A DNA stretch of 15,000 nt. It comes from Ophiocordyceps camponoti-saundersi (nom. inval.). Taxonomy: Eukaryota; Ascomycota; Sordariomycetes; Hypocreales; Ophiocordycipitaceae. Location of the stretch: NCBI GenBank assembly GCA_003339415.1, contig PDHQ01000587.1, forward strand, positions 1 to 15,000, in the 5' to 3' direction. Each line of letters begins with the position of its first letter. The stretch's first letter is position 1. Below the pieces are notes generated by a model. The model worked only from the letters and a program-made list of their open reading frames with translations, did no database searches and had not been told where the DNA came from. Both the position numbers and the translations under genes were made by a program. Positions 9,155 through 15,000 of the stretch are shown in pieces.

Positions 9155-9159
9155 GAATA
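9155..9159. repeat. Target-site duplication, right copy (GAATA)
   Basis: Exact repeat of 1859-1863 directly after the 3' LTR. Removing the element and one copy leaves the surrounding frame unbroken (element plus duplication is 7,296 bp, a multiple of three). Confidence 0.9.
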
Positions 9160-12100
9160 TAATCGAGGTAAGGAACGCCTTAAGGGGTATCCGCACTAAG
9201 GTCGTAAAGGAGGTAAAAGAGGCGGAGGGAGAGGGGGGGGAGACGTTTATCTTCGTATTTAAGTTAATCTACGCTACCTTAGAATAAGTTAACGCTTATA
9301 TTAATTAATAGATTTTAAGCTTTATAAGTATAGCTTATAATATATTAAACTTAAGTAAAAAGGTAGCGGTAGTATTTAAAAAGCTAGGAGGGCTAGCCTA
9401 AGCTCCGCTTAAGGTAGGGGTAGATATAACTTATAAGGTAAGCGGGATATATAAGCTAGTAATAACGAAGCTTACTAAGGCGGCGCTTATAGCGCTTTTA
9501 AAAAGTAAGGGTAAAAGATAGATATCTCTTATTATAGTCTAAACGCGTTCTATTAAGAAAAAAGCTCGCGCCGCGCCTAAAACTCTTATAATCGTACTAG
9601 ATATAAATAATAATAATAATAACTTACTTATTTTTACTATTAACTTAAAGCGTTTACGTCTTATTAGGGTGCACTTTAAGGAGAGCGAGGGAGGGAGCTC
9701 GCGCTAAGTTAGTTTCGGCGATAATAAAGTTCTAAAGTTAGAAGCTACGCCGGCGCTAGATATAGTAAAGATAAGCCTAACTAGTAAGAGGGTAGTTAGG
9801 TCGCCTATAGTAAAGAAAACCCCGGTTAAGGCGGCGGCCGCTATAGCGGCTACTAATATTTACGCGGCTATAGTAAACCGTAATATTATTATAATAAGGA
9901 TAAATTTAGCTAAGTTTTATATCCCTTAGACGCTTAAAAGCGCCCTACCTTAAGTTACCTAATAAGCTAATATCGGCTAAGAGTTTTAATTAGTTAGTTT
10001 TTAATATAACTTACTTTTTACTAACTTAAAGTTATTAGAGAAGTATAAACTTAAGCTATATTTTAGCGGAGTATCGAGGAGGCGCGGGGGGCTTTATAAT
10101 TATAAGCTATCGCCGAAATATCTAAAGATCTTAAGGTTAAATAAGTTATTCCTTAATAAAAATAATAAACTAACGCTAATAATAATTACTCTTAGTAATA
10201 CGCGGCCCGCCGCTATGCTAGATTTTATTATTATTCTAAGCTTATCTTAGCGATAAGTAACTTTACTTAAGCTAATTATTACTCTAAGCTTATCGTAATA
10301 GTAAGCAACCGCTTTATAGCTAACTATTACGCTAAACTTATCGTAAATTACCGCGCTAATAGTAACTCTAAGTAGGACGCGCCTCGCTCTAAATCTTAGT
10401 AGCTTTACGCTAAGTAAACTCGCGTTATAAGGCTAGCGTTAGTTTATAGTTACTCTTACTAATAAGGTAGCCGGAGAAGTTAAGGAGTTATTAAATAAGG
10501 AAGAAGATAATAACTTAAACTTAGTAAATATAAATTCCCTTAAGATATAAAGTAAATCGTAGATAAGGTAAGTAAATTAATAATATTATAGTTATAGTAA
10601 TTTATATAAAATAAAGCTATATTTAGCTTTAGTTAAACTTAAGAGTATTAGTATAAAAAGTATTAGTAAGCTAAAATTAATATAAGTTAGTATATTAAAA
10701 TATTTACTTTACGATTATAGTTACTAATAAGTAGCGGTTAAGCTTTAGTTATAGTTTAGTATTAGAGGAGATAAGCTAAGGTAGTTTATAGCGCTATTTA
10801 ACTAGTTAAGGGTATTAAAAAAGTAAATAATAAATATTCTCTAGTTTAGTATTATATTAATATAAAAGGGAGACTATTTCTAATATACGCTTATAAAAAA
10901 AGAACTCTCTAAGATTAATTTTACTTATACGGAGTTACGTAATTATAATACTAATATATTTCGGTAAGTCTCCGTATTTTTTAAGCGATTTCGCCTTATT
11001 AAGGTAAGGCGGGAAATTAAAAGGAAAAAAGGTAAGCTTAGAATATTTTATACGTAGCTAGTTTTCGAAGTCCTCTTACTATACTTTCTAATCTTAGCGG
11101 AGAAAGTTAGTTATAAACTTCTTATTAAGGGGTAATATATCGCGTTTTATCTATATTCGGACTTAACGTATATATTCCTCTAATAGCTACTTAGCTTTTT
11201 ATTATCTTATTAGTTAATAAAGGGGGAAGCGCGATAAGAACTTTAAGATATTTTTAAAGGCGGTTTAGATCTTATCTAATATTATTATATCTTTTAAATA
11301 GCGAAAGGTATTAGTTTTCCTTTTATTTAAGTAAAAATTAAGTAAGGGAACTTAAAACTTAGCTTTAAGGTAATAAATAAGCGTAGCCTTATAAGCTTTA
11401 AGTATTATCTTAAAATATTATAACTATTCTAATCTTAAAGCTTTAACTAAATTTAGTAAATTTCCGCTTATAAGGGTAATAATATAAAATATAATAGCGG
11501 TATATATAATAAATAACTAGATAACTTTTATATAAAGTTTATAGGCCTAAGTAAGGGGGTAACTTTAAGTAAAGGCGGATAAAAAGGAAAAGGCGAGGTT
11601 TTAGTAAAGGAGCTTAGTATATATAATTTATAAATAAGGTTTTTATTATAGCTGCTAATAGATTTAAACGCCTAAGAGTCTTACCTCGGAAATAGGGTAA
11701 ACTTAGTAATCTCCTAGTTAGACTAAGTTTATCTCCGAAGTATATTTCTAGGAAAAATATATAAGCTTACTTTTCTCTAGCTTAAATTCTATACCGTAAT
11801 CGCGCGCTTATTATTCGTATATTACTTATATAGCTTAAAGCTATCTTATAATTATTTTAAAGTTAAGCTTAATACTAAGAAAATTTATATTATTTACGAA
11901 ACTAATTACTTATATTCCTTCCTTATATATTAGCTAGTTATAGAGCGGGGCTATATATAAGATAAATAAGATAGCGGAGAGCGGCGAATTTTAAGGAATT
12001 TTAGTCTTAATCTAATACGGTTTTAAAATCTTATTATTAAAGTAAAATTAGAAGGTACGGTCTTATAAATAGCTACTAAGGAAAGCTAGGATCTAGTTTA

Positions 12101-14417
12101 GGAATCTTAGATATCTAAGTTTAGCGATAAGTTTATTATAATATATAATATTAAACGCTTCCTTAATATTAAGTTATAGGAAGGACGCTACTTTTTTCTT
12201 AGCTTAAGTAGCTTAAATAAGCTTAGTAATTATAAGGATAGCTAGCTTCGTAAACTAGTTCCGCCTATTACCTATTTAGCTTTTAGGGAGGAGTTAGTAT
12301 AACTTCGCGGCTTTAGTAATTTATTATCCTATTATAGTTTCTAGGATTTTACTTAAGTAATATAATAAAAATATAAGCTTATAAGTACTTACCTTATAAT
12401 AAGCTTCTAGCTTTTTTCCGAATTTATATAAAATAATTATAATAGCGGACTATAGCTAGGGCGGGAAGTAACTAAATCGTATATATACTTAGAAAATTAT
12501 AGCTAGCTAAGTAATAAGGATAAGGTAATATATCTTAAAAAATCTAATAGGAATATTATTTACTTTAGCTACCTTCTAAGAGGTTATTAACTTAAGCGTT
12601 ATAAAAATATTAATTTAAGTAATCTTAATATTAATAAAAAACTTAAGTTTAAGTAGTTTAGTATTAGTTAGGGGTATATTATAAAGCTAAAAAAAGAACT
12701 AATTAGCTAAGATATTAGCTTTAGCTATATAGCTATTAGCTTAAGATTTATTAGTTATCTTTAGCGTAAGGAGATAAATTAGATCTTAAAAGAGATTATT
12801 TTAGATATAAGCTTAACGCTCGATATACTAAAATTTAAAAGGTAAGCTAGTAATAATATAAAGGAAAAATTACTAATAAGTATATCTTATTAAGTTTATA
12901 GCTATTTTTTAGGTAAAGGCTATCTCTTAAAGCTATTACTAAGAGGAGTTTAAAAAAAGGGACTTATATTTACGCTAGGCCCGCTTAGCTACTTAAGTAG
13001 CTAAGGCCACGGCTAGGGTAAATTACGCCGCCTTATAAAAATAGGAAAAGGCGATAAACGGCACTATCTAGTTAATAATAAGTTATAGCTCTTAGTAAAG
13101 TTAGTTAAGGGCGTTATCGATCTCTATTAAGTTAGTAAGAGGGGAAAATAAAAAGGTAATTTTAGCTAGGGACTTATAATAAACTAAGTCTAGGTCTGCT
13201 TATCTTTACTATAAGCGCGGTATATACGCTATTATAAATATAAGGATACTAGCTATAAGAGATTAGGGGATATAGTTAGATCTAATAAGGTTAAGGTTCG
13301 GACTAATATAATATATATATAAGTCTGCTATAGCTTAGACTAAGTTTAGCGTACTATCCTTATATTTATAGAAAATTCGGGTATATTCTCTTTTTAGGGT
13401 AAGGAGTTAAAATTATAGCTTAGTTATCTTATAAATTAGCTAATTTAAGTTATCGGAGAGCTTTTTATAATAGTCCTAAAGTAAGTAATATAAGTTAAAG
13501 TTACTAACTAAGACGTAGTTAGGGTTTAGGGGAAAGTTTTAAAAAATTAAAAAGCTACCGCTATAAGGGGTATTAAGGGGAGAGTAAATAGAAATAAACT
13601 AAAATCCGGAATAGAAGATAATACTTATTTAGTCCTCCCCTATTTCTAGGAACTAAGTAAATATATTATATCTTTTATAAATATAAACTAAAGCACGGCC
13701 GCCGCTATAGATAAGGCGGTAAGGCGAAGTTTTAAGCGGAGGAGGCTTAGCGCTAAGGTAGCTAATAGTTTCCTAGAAAGTAATAATATTATAATCCGAT
13801 TTACTATTAAGTATTAGCTTAGCTAGCTTAGTACGCTTATTTATATTCTAAGAAAGGACTTTTATAGATATAAGGAAATAGTTATAATAATATTAATTTC
13901 TTTATTATAATTTCTTTATAGCTTAGTTATAAATCTTATCTAAGTCTAGGCCGGGGCTAGGGTAATTAGTGCTTCTACGCTTTTTTAGATAGTAAGGTTA
14001 AGTTAAACTAAAGATAAAGCTAGTTTATCGATAGTTTATATAGGTAGGACGCTATTTATATCTTAGGGGAGGGAGGCACTCCGGGCCCGTTAGATAAAGC
14101 GTCTTATTACCTTAGGGGTATCTTTAATTACCTATATCTTAGTAGCGGGGCGGCCCCCTCCGGAGCCTAGGGGTTATCTATACTTCCTTTTAGTAATAAA
14201 CTAGCCCGGGGACGTATTATATATAATAACGTCCTCGGTTATTACTAATTTTATCGGTCGTAAGATAGACTATAAGCTAGGCTTAGCAAATCTAACTAGT
14301 TATCTCTTATAGTAGGCTCTCGCCCGATCCTAGTACTTAATAGCGACGGGGTAAAGTGTTACGGACCCTACCCTTTTTATTCTTTATCTTCTTATCTAAG
14401 ATAAGATAAGTAAATAA
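9160..14417 (+). pseudogene. 3' part of unrecognised long ORF, RIP-inactivated
   Basis: The frame with codon starts divisible by three has far fewer stops than the alternatives over more than 5 kb. For example, about 8 stops occur in 260 codons at 9162-9950, against roughly 20 in 110 codons in the next frame at 9241. From 12543 to 13040 about 9 percent of codons are stops, against 15 and over 20 percent in the other two frames. Most look like former CAA, CAG or TGG. The first 80 residues are charged and probably helical (E-V-K-E-A-E-G-E-G runs). Then come about 400 residues rich in Lys, Ala, Thr, Pro and Ser with basic clusters (K-K-K-A-R-A, K-R-L-R-L) and an Asn/Asp run at 9607-9623, then the tandem repeat at 10228-10347. 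Beyond 10900 the composition is more globular. I recognise no reverse transcriptase, transposase, recombinase or helicase motif. Being RIPped suggests that it was repetitive. It may be a mobile-element gene or a large element-borne gene; introns are not excluded. The end, a TAA at 14415, may itself be a RIP stop. Confidence 0.5.
10228..10347 (+). repeat. In-frame 48-bp tandem repeat
   Basis: Three imperfect units are spaced 48 bp apart (anchors TTATTCTAAG at 10231, TTACTCTAAG at 10279 and TTACGCTAAA at 10327), each followed by CTTATC. Sixteen codons per unit keeps the frame of the surrounding ORF. After mentally undoing RIP the unit reads as a Thr/Pro/Ser-rich segment (T-T-T-P-S-P-S-like). 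A partial further unit may start near 10362. Length polymorphism in a low-complexity protein region is the likely nature. Confidence 0.65.
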
Positions 14418-14833
14418 ATACTAAAAGGGATAAGGGTTCGTATTTCCTTCCTCCTAACTTTATTACTAAATAGAGCCCTTAATTCTAGCTAAGCCTTATT
14501 ATACGAGGTTAGTACTAAGGTTAGTAAGAAGGGGGGTTTTTGCTTTAGACTCTTTTAAGGCGATAGGAAGCTTTTTCTATTAATAAGAATAATAAGTATT
14601 AAGTATTACTTCTTACGCTTATTAATAAAGGAAGGGATAATTAATAATTAATAAAAGAAAAGATAATTAGTAAGCTAAAAGAATATTTATTATTAATTAC
14701 TAATTCTAAAGTAAGGGAGACTTAGAATTAAAAGCTTAAGGAAGGAAGAAGAAAAAGGAAAGGAAAGAGAGGGAGGGAAAGCCTCCTTATATAGTCCTTT
14801 TCCTTCCTTCGCTTATTAATTCTATAAAAGCTG

Positions 14834-14847
14834 CTAGAAGCTTCTAG
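14834..14847. repeat. 14-bp palindrome CTAGAAGCTTCTAG
   Basis: Perfect inverted repeat without spacer, next to AGCTGC that escaped RIP. No binding factor can be named. Confidence 0.6.
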
Positions 14848-14860
14848 AAACTAAAACCCA

Positions 14861-14943
14861 CTTTTACCCTACTTCTCGTAGCGAGTAAAATTCCGTTTTC
14901 TTATCTGCCCCGCTTTTACCCCGCTTTTCCGTAGCGAATAAAA
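14861..14943. repeat. Two-copy block CTTTTACC...GTAGCGA(G/A)TAAAA
   Basis: 14861-14890 and 14913-14943 are imperfect copies about 52 bp apart. The first is itself a nested palindrome (TTTTAC with GTAAAA outside, CTAC with GTAG inside). The differences are C/T and G/A plus one length change. It resembles a small duplicated structural motif at the border of an element, but nothing identifies its role. Confidence 0.6.
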
Positions 14944-15000
14944 GCGTAGAAACTTATCTCTTTTTCGATCGCTATATAATTTCCCGATCGTTACGCTTAT

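Larger units (their letters stand above)
14418..15000. other. Gene-free tail with AT-rich and purine-rich sequence
   Basis: No frame stays convincingly open. An AT-rich part (14575-14700) with TTAATAATTAATAA-type sequence leads to a GA-rich tract (about 14733-14780), then to palindromes and a short duplicated block (14861-14943). A few CA and TG dinucleotides reappear after 14800 (for example at 14830, 14858 and 14905), so RIP weakens towards the right end. This may be the edge of the repeat. Confidence 0.5.

Noticed and set aside
10228..10347. Short regularly spaced repeats as a CRISPR-like array.
   Set aside because: The units are imperfect, directly tandem, in frame, and in a eukaryotic RIPped context.
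9240..14417. Interpretation of the long ORF as a Tad-type LINE.
   Set aside because: No CCHC knuckles, endonuclease motifs, or reverse-transcriptase motifs of LINE type could be read in the open frame. A single L-V-N-N that could be a mutated L-V-D-D near 13072 has no fitting context.
1..15000. Many short ATG-started ORFs on both strands.
   Set aside because: All those seen are short, lack recognisable protein features and lie within decayed repeats. ATG itself is rare because TpG was removed.

Overview
The window looks like a slice of repeat-rich, AT-biased chromatin from a filamentous ascomycete (Pezizomycotina). The dinucleotides CA and TG are almost absent (none in 9241-9480, for example), while TA is in great excess and CG is largely kept. 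This is the signature of repeat-induced point mutation (RIP), which turns CpA into TpA on both strands of duplicated DNA. No intact protein-coding gene, rRNA or tRNA is visible. What remains are RIP-killed repeats whose former reading frames can still be read, because their stops are mostly mutated CAA, CAG and TGG codons. The species cannot be named from this.

Layout. 1-513 is extremely AT-rich sequence without a recognisable gene. 514-622 is a short island that escaped RIP and is built from palindromes. 622-1016 is a 395-bp, heavily mutated piece of a Ty1/Copia gag gene, a second copy of 2660-3054. 1017-1863 and 9160-14417 are two halves of one long, unrecognised reading frame. Between them sits a complete Ty1/Copia LTR retrotransposon, 1864-9154 (7,291 bp), with two 301-bp LTRs, a 5-bp target duplication GAATA, one uninterrupted gag-pol frame of about 1,716 codons (2234-7381), a purine tract before the 3' LTR, and an unusually long 3' untranslated region (7382-8853). 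14418-15000 holds low-complexity and palindromic sequence with no gene that I can support.

History. The Copia element jumped into a pre-existing long ORF. Removing the element plus one GAATA joins the two halves in the same frame, giving roughly 1,860 codons or more. Both the host ORF and the Copia element were then inactivated by RIP, with hardly any insertions or deletions: the LTRs differ only by transitions and the gag-pol frame never shifts. The host ORF must itself have been repetitive, or close enough to repeats to be hit. It begins its readable part with a charged, coiled-coil-like segment, continues with a low-complexity Lys/Pro/Thr/Ala-rich region containing an in-frame 48-bp tandem repeat, and then runs about 1,300 codons of sequence that I cannot assign to any family. 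It is the most interesting unexplained object here, together with an over-represented octamer (TCGTACGA, from TCGTGCGA or TCGCACGA) confined to the Copia element.
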